Of a stretch of 38,828 bases of DNA, positions 1-7,150 are shown one piece after another; the first letter of the stretch is position 1; every line of letters begins with the position of its first letter. The position numbers and the translations under genes were made by a program. Location: assembly GCA_949283145.1 (NCBI GenBank), contig CASDRL010000028.1, forward strand, positions 1 to 38,828, given 5' to 3'. The stretch is from an uncultured Clostridia bacterium. Lineage in GTDB: Bacteria > Bacillota > Clostridia > Christensenellales > CAG-917. The notes beneath the pieces were generated by a model. The model worked only from the letters and a program-made list of their open reading frames with translations. It had not been told where the DNA came from and searched no databases.

Positions 1-1221
1 ACCCCCATCTTCGACATCGCGGACGATGAGATCGAGTTCGGCGTGGGCATCCACGGCGAGCCCGGCAGAAAGACGGAAAAGCTCCAAACGGCAGATGAAC
101 TTGCAAAACGCATCGTTAAAGACCTGCTTGAGGATGTCGGCGGCAAAAAGGGCGACGACATGGCGGTGCTCATCAACGGCTTCGGCGCCACCCCGCTCAT
201 GGAGCTTTATGTCCTCAACAACTCCGTCTCCAACGAGCTCGAAAAGGCGGGCATCTCCATCTACAAGACGCTTGTCGGCAACTTAATGACCTCCATCGAC
301 ATGGCAGGCGCGTCCGTCACCGTGCTCAAACTCGACGACGAACTCAAAGCCCTCCTCGACTACCCCGTCTCCGCTCCCGCTCTCACCTGGGGCGGCGCTA
401 TGGACGCTCAGGCGGAGGCTGCGGTGGAAGCAATGCACGCCATCGCAAAAGCTCTCGGCTACGCTCCTGCGGAACATGCTGCCGCGTCCTCCGCAAAAGC
501 AGCGAAAAAGGAAGCCAAAGCCGCAAAAAAAGCCGCGGTCTATGAGGTGAAAGGCAAGCCCGTCGTGGACGAGACCATCAACACCGCCGCTTTCGTCAAG
601 ATCGTGGACAAGATGGCGGACGTCATCATCGAAAACGAAGTCCCCTTCTGCGACGCGGACAAGATGGGCGACGGCGACTTCGGCATGAGCATCGCAAAGG
701 GTTTCCGTCAGCTCAAGAAGGAATGGGCGACCAGGGATAAATCCGACATCGGCGCCTTCCTCCGCAGCTGCAGCGAGATCATCATGGAATACTGCGGCGG
801 CGCGAGCGGTCCCATCTGGGGCAGCGCGTTCCGTTATGCGGGCAAGATGGCGGACGGCAAGGATGAGATCTCCCTTGCAGACCTCGCGGACATCTTCCAG
901 GCTGCCAACAAGGGCGTGTACGAGACGGGCAAAAAGTCCTTCGGCAAGGGCGCGGTCGTCGGCGACAAGACTCTCGTCGATGCGCTGAAACCCTGCGCCG
1001 ACGCGCTGGAAAAGGCGGCAAAGGACGGCAAGTCCCTCCTCGAAGGCATCAAACTCGGCGCGGAAGCTGCTGTCGCGGGTGCGGAAAGCACCAAGACCGT
1101 CGTTGCAAAACTCGGCAGAGCGGGCACCGTGGGCGAGAAGTCCATCGGCTACCCCGACGCGGGCGCGTACGGGCTGGGCGTCATCTTCACCGAACTCGCT
1201 AAATACATCGCCAAGATGTAA
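1..1221 (+). CDS. dhaK: dihydroxyacetone kinase, DhaK-DhaL fusion (5' partial)
   Basis: The reading frame is open from base 1, so the start lies outside the window; 406 residues are visible. They begin near the end of the DhaK domain at GVGIHGEPG, whose histidine (nt 52-54) corresponds to the residue that binds dihydroxyacetone covalently in this family. An Ala/Lys-rich linker (about nt 478-537) leads to a complete DhaL domain with the Asp-rich Mg-ADP motif DADKMGDGDFG (about nt 652-684). K and L domains in one chain are typical of ATP-dependent kinases (Citrobacter type), not of the PTS-dependent three-subunit enzyme. It should phosphorylate dihydroxyacetone to DHAP in the cytosol. A terminator follows 18 nt after the stop, so this is the last gene of its transcript. 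Family assignment is secure; the sugar substrate is inferred. Confidence 0.93.
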   Translation, partial: TPIFDIADDEIEFGVGIHGEPGRKTEKLQTADELAKRIVKDLLEDVGGKKGDDMAVLINGFGATPLMELYVLNNSVSNELEKAGISIYKTLVGNLMTSIDMAGASVTVLKLDDELKALLDYPVSAPALTWGGAMDAQAEAAVEAMHAIAKALGYAPAEHAAASSAKAAKKEAKAAKKAAVYEVKGKPVVDETINTAAFVKIVDKMADVIIENEVPFCDADKMGDGDFGMSIAKGFRQLKKEWATRDKSDIGAFLRSCSEIIMEYCGGASGPIWGSAFRYAGKMADGKDEISLADLADIFQAANKGVYETGKKSFGKGAVVGDKTLVDALKPCADALEKAAKDGKSLLEGIKLGAEAAVAGAESTKTVVAKLGRAGTVGEKSIGYPDAGAYGLGVIFTELAKYIAKM

Positions 1222-1239
1222 GCAAACCTACCGCAAATG

Positions 1240-1267
1240 AAAAGCGAGGCACACCGCCTCGCTTTTT
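1240..1267 (+). terminator. Rho-independent terminator after dhaK
   Basis: Perfect 11-bp stem AAAAGCGAGGC / GCCTCGCTTTT with a 5-nt loop and a T-run, 18 nt after the dhaK stop. Confidence 0.9.
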
Positions 1268-1389
1268 CATTTGCCTCTGCTCTGCTCCGCGCCGAAACAT
1301 GCCAGCTGTTCCGTGCGATGCCGGATCGGAATAATACAAACCGAGTTCATCGTACCGTCATACGCTTGTATATCACCTTACCGCAAAAC

Positions 1390-1533
1390 ACAGAAAGAAA
1401 ACACCCGATCCGTTCGGGCGGCGCGAGCCGCCATACCGCAAGAAACAGAAAGAAAACACCCGATCCGTTCGGGCGGCGTGAGCCGACTTGCAGTAAGTAC
1501 AGAAAGAAAACACCCGAATCACTTCGGGTGTTT
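1390..1533. repeat. three tandem terminator-like repeats, period 54-55 bp
   Basis: Three copies of a unit beginning ACAGAAAGAAAACACCCGAT start at 1390, 1445 and 1499. The copy next to the tRNA is a complete terminator (18-bp stem). In the two distal copies the second arm is lost and replaced by a GC-rich stretch (CGGGCGGCG...GAGCCG). They look like duplicated, decayed terminators of the tRNA-Leu transcript. No coding signal is seen. Confidence 0.75.
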
Positions 1534-1539
1534 TCTTTC
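1501..1539 (-). terminator. terminator of tRNA-Leu
   Basis: Bases 1501-1540 form a perfect 18-bp inverted repeat with a 4-nt loop; on the minus strand the second arm reads TTCGGGTGTTTTCTTTCT, giving the T-rich tail. It starts directly at the encoded CCA end of the tRNA. Confidence 0.85.
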
Positions 1540-1624
1540 TGGTGCGGCCACCGAGACTTGAACTCGGACGGGGTTAACCATACGCCCCTCAAACGTACGC
1601 GTCTGCCAGTTCCGCCATGGCCGC
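1540..1624 (-). tRNA. tRNA-Leu, anticodon GAG
   Basis: On the minus strand the acceptor arm GCGGCCA pairs with TGGCCGC, followed by A and an encoded CCA. The T arm is CCGAG-TTCAAGT-CTCGG. The anticodon stem TACGT/GCGTA encloses the loop TTGAGGG, which gives GAG at positions 34-36. The long variable arm fits a class II tRNA (Leu). The 85-nt length includes CCA. Confidence 0.95.
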
Positions 1625-1635
1625 ACAGTGAAAAT

Positions 1636-1664
1636 AGTATATTGCTTTCGGGCACTTTTGTCAA
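1636..1664 (-). promoter_or_regulatory. sigma-A promoter of tRNA-Leu
   Basis: On the minus strand: -35 TTGACA (1659-1664), 17-nt spacer, -10 TATACT (1636-1641). Transcription should start a few bases before the mature 5' end at 1624. Confidence 0.9.
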
Positions 1665-1716
1665 CGGTTTTGAGCGCGTTTTGTCAAGAAAATCTCACGC
1701 GGAATATTATGTCCGT

Positions 1717-1857
1717 ATGTGTGAACGCCCCGCCGAGTTCAATGCCCTCGCCGCCATCCTTGCCGAAGCTATCTGCCGCGGCAGATCCCCCGCCGAAAAT
1801 GCGGATTTGCTGCGCTTTCTCACCCTGCTCTGCTCACTTGTGAGGTCGTATTTGTAA
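1717..1857 (+). CDS. small protein, DUF6774-like (tentative)
   Basis: This 46-residue frame (starts MCERPAEF, ends LVRSYL) has a helical pattern of alternating Ala/Leu with a central GRSP turn. From memory it resembles the short Clostridia DUF6774 proteins of about 50 residues, which have an ALA-x-IA-x-x-I-x-x-G-x-S pattern followed by a Leu-rich helix. No clear Shine-Dalgarno is seen, and an earlier TTG at 1681 in the same frame is an alternative start. It lies between the divergent tRNA promoter and the convergent end of the SWIM gene (10-nt gap). Function unknown; could be a chance frame. Confidence 0.4.
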   Translation: MCERPAEFNALAAILAEAICRGRSPAENADLLRFLTLLCSLVRSYL

Positions 1858-1867
1858 TTGAACGACA

Positions 1868-3184
1868 TTAATACGACCCCAATATTACGGTAAAAATCCA
1901 CATAAAGCTTCCGAACAAGAGGATTATAGAAAACACCATTAAAACTTGCAAAGTTCCCCTTAGAGATTGATACTTCGTCTTACCTATACCAAACAAAAGC
2001 GCAGATGCAAAAGATCCGATAGACCAGCCGATCATATACATTTCAATTTCGGTTATGCATATCTCGACAAAGCACCATATCGCAATTATTCCAAGTGCAA
2101 GCGGAAGGAGCAGCCACAGCAATATGCGTCCGAAATTGTTTACGCCTCCGTTATCATGTTCTTGATCGGAAACCTGAGGTTCGTTGACGGATGACTGATC
2201 GACGACATTGTCCGGCTGCGGCGTCGGAGGAGGATCGGCGGCGAGTTTTGTTGGCTGCGCCGACGCGGCGGGGCCAGAGGTCTTTTTCTCGGAGTTTGCC
2301 CGGGCGTTGTCGTCCGCGATCCAGCTCTTTTTGATGATGAGCGGCGAATCTCCCGTCCTTATGACGTATGCCTCCTCTCCCCGATACGTTACCGCGCGCC
2401 ACACGCGCTTCCCGTCATATTGTTTGAAGACCGACTCGGCATTGCCGATGAAGCCGTGATATCTTTCCGCATAGGCTTTGAGCTTTTCGAAGGAAAAGTG
2501 CTTGTGCGGCATTGCGATGAAATTGCAAGTGTATTTAAAATATTCCACGCCTACATACCCCGGCGGTGTGTCAGTCTCCACCTGCCGCCTGGGCTTCGCG
2601 TTTGTCTGTTTGGAGGAAGATGCCCGCGTTTTGGACGAGGGCGTCTGCGTTGCCGAAAGCCCGGAAGAACCTGTCCCGGATGACGACAAGATCTTGGAAT
2701 ATATCGACATTCCGCCGCTGTACGACGAGCCGCCGTATGAAGAACCGCCGTAACCGCCATCGCTTTCTCCGTTCTTTTGATTGATCTTGAGCAACGTGGC
2801 GATGATGTGTTTGCAGGGACCGCTGTAAGTGCTGTGTGCGGGGCAATCACAATGATCATAGTAGACCTCACCGTGTTCGTCCACCAGGATCTCACAGGAA
2901 TAGAGGCGAGTCCCCTGCACATATGAGCTGACGGAAAAGCCGGCGCTTCCCCGGTTTATGGAAATCATCCTCACTCTGCCCTGCCGGCAATAGCTCTGCC
3001 CTTTCCCGTAAGTGACGGACGGCACAAGGCTGCGCAGACCCGTTATGCGCGGGAAATCATAGGGGATGTAAAAATAAGGATCATCATCCCCGTCGTAATA
3101 GGGATCATCATCCCCGTCATCCCCGTCATCCCCGTCGTCATATGGTCCGAAATCTTCGTAATCGTCCCACTCATCCCATGACAT
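1868..3184 (-). CDS. membrane-anchored SWIM zinc-finger protein
   Basis: 438 residues. Residues 1-37 are a low-complexity Asp/Tyr/Gly stretch that opens MSWDEWDD. A SWIM zinc finger follows, with CDCPAH at 112-117 and CKH at 124-126 (Cys112, Cys114, Cys124, His126). A Gly/Ser-rich linker (about 140-200) leads to an unrecognised domain (about 205-290), a Pro-rich segment, and three hydrophobic helices (about 353-376, 383-400, 412-436). SWIM fingers bind DNA or protein partners in other families; tethering one to the membrane is unusual. The start has a good ribosome site, AAAGGAGAG. It is a paralogue of the next gene upstream: leader and residues 1-130 are duplicated. It is the last gene of a four-gene minus-strand cluster. 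Function unknown. Confidence 0.8.
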   Translation of the reverse strand: MSWDEWDDYEDFGPYDDGDDGDDGDDDPYYDGDDDPYFYIPYDFPRITGLRSLVPSVTYGKGQSYCRQGRVRMISINRGSAGFSVSSYVQGTRLYSCEILVDEHGEVYYDHCDCPAHSTYSGPCKHIIATLLKINQKNGESDGGYGGSSYGGSSYSGGMSIYSKILSSSGTGSSGLSATQTPSSKTRASSSKQTNAKPRRQVETDTPPGYVGVEYFKYTCNFIAMPHKHFSFEKLKAYAERYHGFIGNAESVFKQYDGKRVWRAVTYRGEEAYVIRTGDSPLIIKKSWIADDNARANSEKKTSGPAASAQPTKLAADPPPTPQPDNVVDQSSVNEPQVSDQEHDNGGVNNFGRILLWLLLPLALGIIAIWCFVEICITEIEMYMIGWSIGSFASALLFGIGKTKYQSLRGTLQVLMVFSIILLFGSFMWIFTVILGSY

Positions 3185-3258
3185 TGTTCGTCTCTCCTTT
3201 CAAAACGATCTTATCGACACCCCGTGCCGCCGCTGTATGAATAATCGCCGTGATCGTC

Positions 3259-3780
3259 TCAGGACGGATCGCTTCTGTGCCTGAGCTCCATCAATGTGGC
3301 GATGATATGCTTGCAAGGTCCCGAATATTTGAAATGCGCGGGACAGTCGCAATCGTGATCGCGGATGGATCCGCTGTCGTCCAGCCAGATCGTACAGGAA
3401 TAAAGGCGTGTGCCCTGCACCTCGGAATCGATCTTGAAATAGCTGCCTCTCGAGACGGAAAGGCTGCGCACCCTGCCCATCCTGTAATAATTGAGACCCT
3501 TCTCGTAAGTGACTGACGGCACAAGGTCGCGCAGACCGGCCACTCTCGGGATGTCATACGGAATGTATGTGGCGTCTTCATCGTCGCACTCGTCGTCGTC
3601 ATCGTACTCATCGTCGTCATCGTACTCGTCGTCGCACTCATCGTCGCCGTCGTACTCATCGCCATCATACGCATCACTGTCGCGATCGCTTTCCGACTCG
3701 TGATAGTCGTCGTCATCATCGTCATAATAGAGTTCCGGATCTTCGTAATCGTCAAGATCGTCCCACTCATCCCATGACAT
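3259..3780 (-). CDS. short SWIM zinc-finger protein with poly-acidic N-terminus
   Basis: 173 residues. Residues 1-70 are almost all Asp, Glu and Tyr (opening MSWDEWDD). A compact domain follows, then a SWIM finger with Cys144, Cys146, Cys156 and His158 (CDCPAH...CKH). It matches its downstream neighbour from the ribosome site through the SWIM finger, for example LVPSVTY and QGTRLYSC, but ends 15 residues after the finger and lacks the membrane part. The ribosome site is AAAGGAGAG. The acidic tail could act as a nucleic-acid mimic or a binding platform for a basic partner; this is inference. GAC/GAT-type codon repeats make the N-terminus prone to length change. Confidence 0.8.
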   Translation of the reverse strand: MSWDEWDDLDDYEDPELYYDDDDDDYHESESDRDSDAYDGDEYDGDDECDDEYDDDDEYDDDDECDDEDATYIPYDIPRVAGLRDLVPSVTYEKGLNYYRMGRVRSLSVSRGSYFKIDSEVQGTRLYSCTIWLDDSGSIRDHDCDCPAHFKYSGPCKHIIATLMELRHRSDPS

Positions 3781-3834
3781 TGTTCGTCTCTCCTTTCAAA
3801 ACGATCTTATCGACACTCCGTGCCGTCGCTGCGG

Positions 3835-4218
3835 TCAATAATCGTCGTCGCCGTAGAACCAGCCGTCCGAAGACGACCTATCCATATCGTCCATATACTC
3901 CGCGCGGTCGGCGTAATACATGGCGAGTTCGTCGTCGAGAAGCTCGTCCTCGGCGGAATAATAGTCATCGTCGCCCGGGTCCACATCGCTCCTGTCGATG
4001 TAACTGTGCGTGAGCGGGTCGTACACCTTGCCCTCGGCGTATCTTTCCGCATCGGCGTTCAGCATCATCTCTTTGTAATAATCGGCGCAGGTAGGATCGT
4101 TTTCGGGTTCGTCCTCATCGACGAGCTCGTCCTCGACATACTCCTCATCGTATTCTTCGTCGTGATCCTCGTCTTCGGGGCCCGCGTACAGCCCGCCCCA
4201 ATAATCGTCGCGTGACAT
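3835..4218 (-). CDS. acidic Asp/Glu/Tyr-rich protein of unknown function
   Basis: 127 residues, opening MSRDDYWGG and ending YGDDDY. It contains hardly any basic residues, has no membrane segment and no recognised domain. A central part (around YYKEMMLNADAERYAEG) looks like an amphipathic helix. A near-consensus ribosome site (AAAGGAGGTG) sits 5 nt before ATG, which argues for real translation despite the low complexity. It is gene 2 of the SWIM/acidic cluster, 54 nt before the short SWIM gene; a relic of its 3' end also precedes the membrane-anchored SWIM gene. Function unknown. Confidence 0.7.
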   Translation of the reverse strand: MSRDDYWGGLYAGPEDEDHDEEYDEEYVEDELVDEDEPENDPTCADYYKEMMLNADAERYAEGKVYDPLTHSYIDRSDVDPGDDDYYSAEDELLDDELAMYYADRAEYMDDMDRSSSDGWFYGDDDY

Positions 4219-4244
4219 TTCACACCTCCTTTGCCTGCCGCCGA

Positions 4245-4568
4245 TCAGAACAACCCGAGATCTCTCAGCCCTTCATACAAAGAGCCGTCCCGGCAGTCCA
4301 CGCCGTAGTCCTCTGCCATATCGCTCAAATAGTCGTCGTATATATGGTAATTAGGCTTGTCGTCGTCATCGTATTCGGGTTCGTAATAAGGCAACGGTTC
4401 GTTATATTCGGGCTCTTCGTAATAGGGCTCGTAATCGCGCTCGTAATCGTACGGATCAGACCTGCGATCATCTTCATCATCGCGATCCTCTAAACTGCAA
4501 CCGCGAACACAATCATAATCATCATAGGAACTCAGGGCATCGTAATAGGCGTCCAAATCGGTGTACAT
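4245..4568 (-). CDS. acidic Tyr/Asp-rich protein of unknown function
   Basis: 107 residues from the chosen ATG (MYTDLDAYYDAL), ending LRDLGLF. The start at 4568 is preferred because GAGGAGGGG lies just upstream; an earlier ATG at 4595 would put that ribosome site inside the gene. The middle is a Tyr/Glu/Pro/Asp low-complexity run (EPYYEEPEYNEP), and the C-terminal 25 residues look globular. It is the first gene of the SWIM/acidic cluster and lies directly behind the shared promoter element at 4617-4690. Function unknown. Confidence 0.68.
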   Translation of the reverse strand: MYTDLDAYYDALSSYDDYDCVRGCSLEDRDDEDDRRSDPYDYERDYEPYYEEPEYNEPLPYYEPEYDDDDKPNYHIYDDYLSDMAEDYGVDCRDGSLYEGLRDLGLF

Positions 4569-4616
4569 AAAAACCCCTCCTCGCTTCAGGAACATATATA
4601 GTTGTTCGAAAGCATA

Positions 4617-4690
4617 AGAAGTATATAATGCGCATGTATCAAAATTTGAAACCCGCGGAATTTTTTTTGAAATTTTCTAATATTAAATTT
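4617..4690 (-). promoter_or_regulatory. promoter/operator of SWIM cluster, shared with helicase operon
   Basis: On the minus strand: an AT-rich upstream part (ATTTAATATT), an A8 tract (4661-4668), the imperfect palindrome TTTCAAATTTTGATA (4637-4651) and a -10 box TATACT (4620-4625) 11 nt after it. Bases 4617-4672 match 32080-32135 at 46 of 56 positions without a gap. The distance from the -10 to the first start codon (4568) is about 50 nt. There is no normal -35 at 17 nt, so activation or an alternative sigma factor is possible (inference). Confidence 0.75.
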
Positions 4691-4954
4691 GCCGAAAGCG
4701 CGACGGAACGAATCAAACATCCCCTTTTTCCGTGCGCAAAGTCTGTTCAAAGTGCGCGGCGGCAATAATTTTTCACGAAAATACACCCTAAAACCTCGGG
4801 CGCATCATGCCGGATGGAAAGAGTCTTTTAGGGTGCGTTCAACATTCACGCCCGCGCAGGCGGCGCGTGGCGGCGAGAAAGGGTGAAAGTGCGGCTGTCA
4901 TTGCGGTCGCCCTTATCGGTGTATTCAGGAGCGGCGCATGCCGCCGAAAGACGG

Positions 4955-4975
4955 TAAAAATGCGCCCGTGGGCGC
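4955..4975 (-). terminator. terminator-like hairpin
   Basis: GCGCC-CACG-GGCGC stem followed by ATTTTTA on the minus strand; a short T-run also exists on the plus strand. It probably backs up the hairpin at 5056-5099. Apart from these two hairpins and the promoter at 4617-4690, nothing is recognised in 4691-5100. Confidence 0.5.
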
Positions 4976-5055
4976 GTGATTTTTGAATGATTTTGTGCGA
5001 AGGCGTTGCAGGCAATAGTATACATATTGGCAAGACGCATTCGCGCAAAAGCAAC

Positions 5056-5099
5056 AAAAAGAGCCGCCCACGGACGCATTCGAGCCGCCTTTCGGCGGC
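5056..5099 (-). terminator. terminator-like hairpins after the rsmD-coaD run
   Basis: Directly after the stop at 5104 the minus strand has GCCGCC-GAAA-GGCGGC (5084-5099), then a second GGGCGGC followed by TCTTTTTG. The first arm can pair with either copy; only the second is followed by a T-run. Confidence 0.5.
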
Positions 5100-5103
5100 A
5101 TGA

Positions 5104-5553
5104 TCAAGTCTCGATCAGCTTGCGCTTGCGGTCGGCGATGGTGGAGAGACCTTCTTTCATGGTCTTTTCCGCATTGTCGAGGATGTTGAAGGCGAGCGCG
5201 CGGGCTTGATACTCCGTCTTGCGGTAGTTCTCCTCCGCTTCGGCGCGCATGGCATCCGCCTCTTCGGTCGCTTTTTTGAGCACTTCGGTGTCGGACATCA
5301 TGGCGCGCGCCTGTTCCTCTGCGGCGTCCATGGTCTTGTTGGCATACGCTTCCGCCTTGGAGAGGATGTCATCGCGCTCTTTTTTGATCTGTTCCGCCTC
5401 TTTGAGCACGATGGGATAGCTTGCGCGCAGCCTCGTCACGAGGTCAAGCATGACCTGACGGTTGATGACGATGTCCGTAGAGCTGAATGTGGCGCGTTTC
5501 GCCTTCAAGATCTCGCTTTCGATCTCACCGATGAGCATATCGATCGTTTCCAT
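5104..5553 (-). CDS. coiled-coil ATPase/ATP synthase b-subunit-like protein
   Basis: 149 residues, almost entirely heptad-patterned charged helix (about 40-149) with no membrane segment. The N-terminus METIDMLIGEIESEI is followed by a conserved-looking helix pair. Small proteins of this type, often labelled ATPase or F0 subunit B-like, are common directly after coaD in Clostridia; they are not real ATP synthase subunits, and DivIVA-like scaffolding is an alternative. It begins 2 nt after the rsmD-coaD stop, so it is co-translated. Exact role unknown. Confidence 0.75.
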   Translation of the reverse strand: METIDMLIGEIESEILKAKRATFSSTDIVINRQVMLDLVTRLRASYPIVLKEAEQIKKERDDILSKAEAYANKTMDAAEEQARAMMSDTEVLKKATEEADAMRAEAEENYRKTEYQARALAFNILDNAEKTMKEGLSTIADRKRKLIET

Positions 5554-5555
5554 AA

Positions 5556-6572
5556 TCAGTCGCGCCTCTGCGCTCCCCCTTTTCTTTTGATGATCTCTTC
5601 CGCTACTATGATAGCACGATCGGGCAGCAAACGGAAGTCCCCTTTTTTGATGAGTTCTCTTGCGGCGGTGGACGAGACATCCTTGTAGCCGTCAAGCTCT
5701 ATCATGACGGTGTCGAAACCGTGCTCGCGGTTGAATTCCGCCATGGCGTTCTCGTAGTCCAGGTCCGCGTCTCCGCGCACGCCGCGCACCAATTTATCCG
5801 CCCCGACCTCGCGGGCGACCTCTACGGCGTATTTCTCCGAATAAAGGGTTTTGACGCCGTTTTTGTCACTTAAAGCCGCGTTTATGATGTCAAGCCTCTC
5901 CTCGGGCGTGAACATACACTCCTTTTCCGGGTTGACCAGCACCGCCACCACCACCTCGTCAAAGAGGCGGAGAGCTTCGTCCACCACGGCTTCGTGCCCC
6001 TTGGTGAAAGGGTCGAATGTGCCGGTGACGAGACCTACGGTCTTTTTGCGGATGAACTCCACCGTGACGCTGCCCATCACCTTGGTGCGGACTTTGATGT
6101 CCTCGCGCTTACCCTCATAAGGGAGCTCCGTGGAGTGCTCGTAGACGACCACTCCGCCCTCCGCGAGCCTGCCGTTGTCGAACACCGCGTTCACGGCGAG
6201 CTCGCCCAGTCCGCTCTTGTAGGGCGGGTCTATGAAGACGATGTCGAACTTGCTCTCCCCCGAGCGCAGCACTCCTGCAAAATCGGCTGTAACGACGCGG
6301 AAATCACCTTGTATGCCTTTGAGGTTTTCCTTGACGAGCGCGGTGGACGAGGAGCTCTTGTCCACAAAGACGACCTCTTCCGCACCGCGGGAAAGGCACT
6401 CTATGCCGAGCGCGCCGCTGCCCGCGAAAAGGTCGAGCACCCTCGCGCCCTCCACCTCCCATTGCAGGATGTTGAAGATGGTCTCCTTGATCCTGTCCGT
6501 GGTGGGGCGCACGCTGTCGTCCGCGGGGGACAGGAGTTTTTTGCCTCTGTATCTGCCTGCGACGACTCTCAC
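5556..6572 (-). CDS. coaD: fused RsmD (16S rRNA G966 methyltransferase) and CoaD (PPAT)
   Basis: 338 residues in one frame. Residues 1-177 are RsmD: RxVAGxYRG at the start, SAM motif DLFAGSGALGIE (47-58) and catalytic DPPY (115-118). Residues 178-338 are phosphopantetheine adenylyltransferase: nucleotide motif GTFDPFTKGH (184-193), VRGVRGDADLDYE and the C-terminal VSSTAARE. Both active sites look complete. RsmD makes m2G966 in 16S rRNA; CoaD makes dephospho-CoA. They are normally adjacent separate genes in Firmicutes, so the fusion fits the order. The start is GTG with GGAGGTGAAGA in front, and it overlaps the cyclo-ligase stop by 4 nt (GTGA), indicating translational coupling. Confidence 0.93.
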   Translation of the reverse strand: MRVVAGRYRGKKLLSPADDSVRPTTDRIKETIFNILQWEVEGARVLDLFAGSGALGIECLSRGAEEVVFVDKSSSSTALVKENLKGIQGDFRVVTADFAGVLRSGESKFDIVFIDPPYKSGLGELAVNAVFDNGRLAEGGVVVYEHSTELPYEGKREDIKVRTKVMGSVTVEFIRKKTVGLVTGTFDPFTKGHEAVVDEALRLFDEVVVAVLVNPEKECMFTPEERLDIINAALSDKNGVKTLYSEKYAVEVAREVGADKLVRGVRGDADLDYENAMAEFNREHGFDTVMIELDGYKDVSSTAARELIKKGDFRLLPDRAIIVAEEIIKRKGGAQRRD

Positions 6573-7150
6573 TCTTCACCTCCGAACTCGTTTGACACCG
6601 CGACGTCCTGTGCGGTGAATATCGCTTTCTCCGTGATGAGAAAATCGAGGGGGATGTCATGCTCTTCGACATCGAAACCGCGCACTTCCCGAGAGGAAAA
6701 CGCGACGCCCACCTTGACACAGTCCGGGAAGCGGGAAAGGAATTTGTCGTAATAACCTCCGCCGTGCCCCACCCGTTTCAGCCCGTCAAAGGCGACAACG
6801 GGAACGACGGCGAGGTCGCATTCGTCTGCCGCTCTGCCCTTAAATGGCTCGAGGATGCCCCAGCGATTGCGCTTGAAATCGGTGTACGGGGTGATGCGGA
6901 CGGCTTCCATCTCTGCGCCGCGCACACGCGGGACGGAGACTTCACGCTCCATGGCGAGCAAAAGTCCTATGATCTGCTCCGTGTCGGGCTCGCCGTCCAC
7001 GGACATGAAGACAAAAGGTTTGCGGCACTTTTTGAAGACGTCAAGGGAGATGAGCGCGTCCGTGATCGCTCCCGACGCCCACTCCTTCTCCGCGTCGCTC
7101 ATCCTTGCCGCCGCGGCATTCGCTCTCCTGCGTGCTTCCTGCTTGGTCAA
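6569..7150 (-). CDS. 5-formyltetrahydrofolate cyclo-ligase
   Basis: 193 residues from TTG. The C-terminal signature GHGGGYYDKFL matches the MTHFS family GxGGGYYDR motif (phosphate/ATP loop), and the N-terminal TKQEARRRA matches the usual beginning. It converts 5-formyl-THF plus ATP to 5,10-methenyl-THF. The start at 7150 is chosen because GGAGAGG lies 7 nt before TTG and the protein then begins at the family's normal position; ATG at 7174 adds MAERRGFT and has no ribosome site. The 5' end lies inside the racemase frame, and the 3' end overlaps rsmD-coaD by 4 nt. Confidence 0.9.
   Translation of the reverse strand: MTKQEARRRANAAAARMSDAEKEWASGAITDALISLDVFKKCRKPFVFMSVDGEPDTEQIIGLLLAMEREVSVPRVRGAEMEAVRITPYTDFKRNRWGILEPFKGRAADECDLAVVPVVAFDGLKRVGHGGGYYDKFLSRFPDCVKVGVAFSSREVRGFDVEEHDIPLDFLITEKAIFTAQDVAVSNEFGGEE

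Noticed and set aside
1347..1664. 105-codon minus-strand open frame over the tRNA region
   Set aside because: It covers the tRNA, its terminator and promoter; there is no gene signal.
3509..4493. plus-strand Ser-, Arg- or Val-rich open frames opposite the acidic genes
   Set aside because: They are antisense reading of Asp/Tyr codon repeats; ribosome sites and the promoter support the minus strand.
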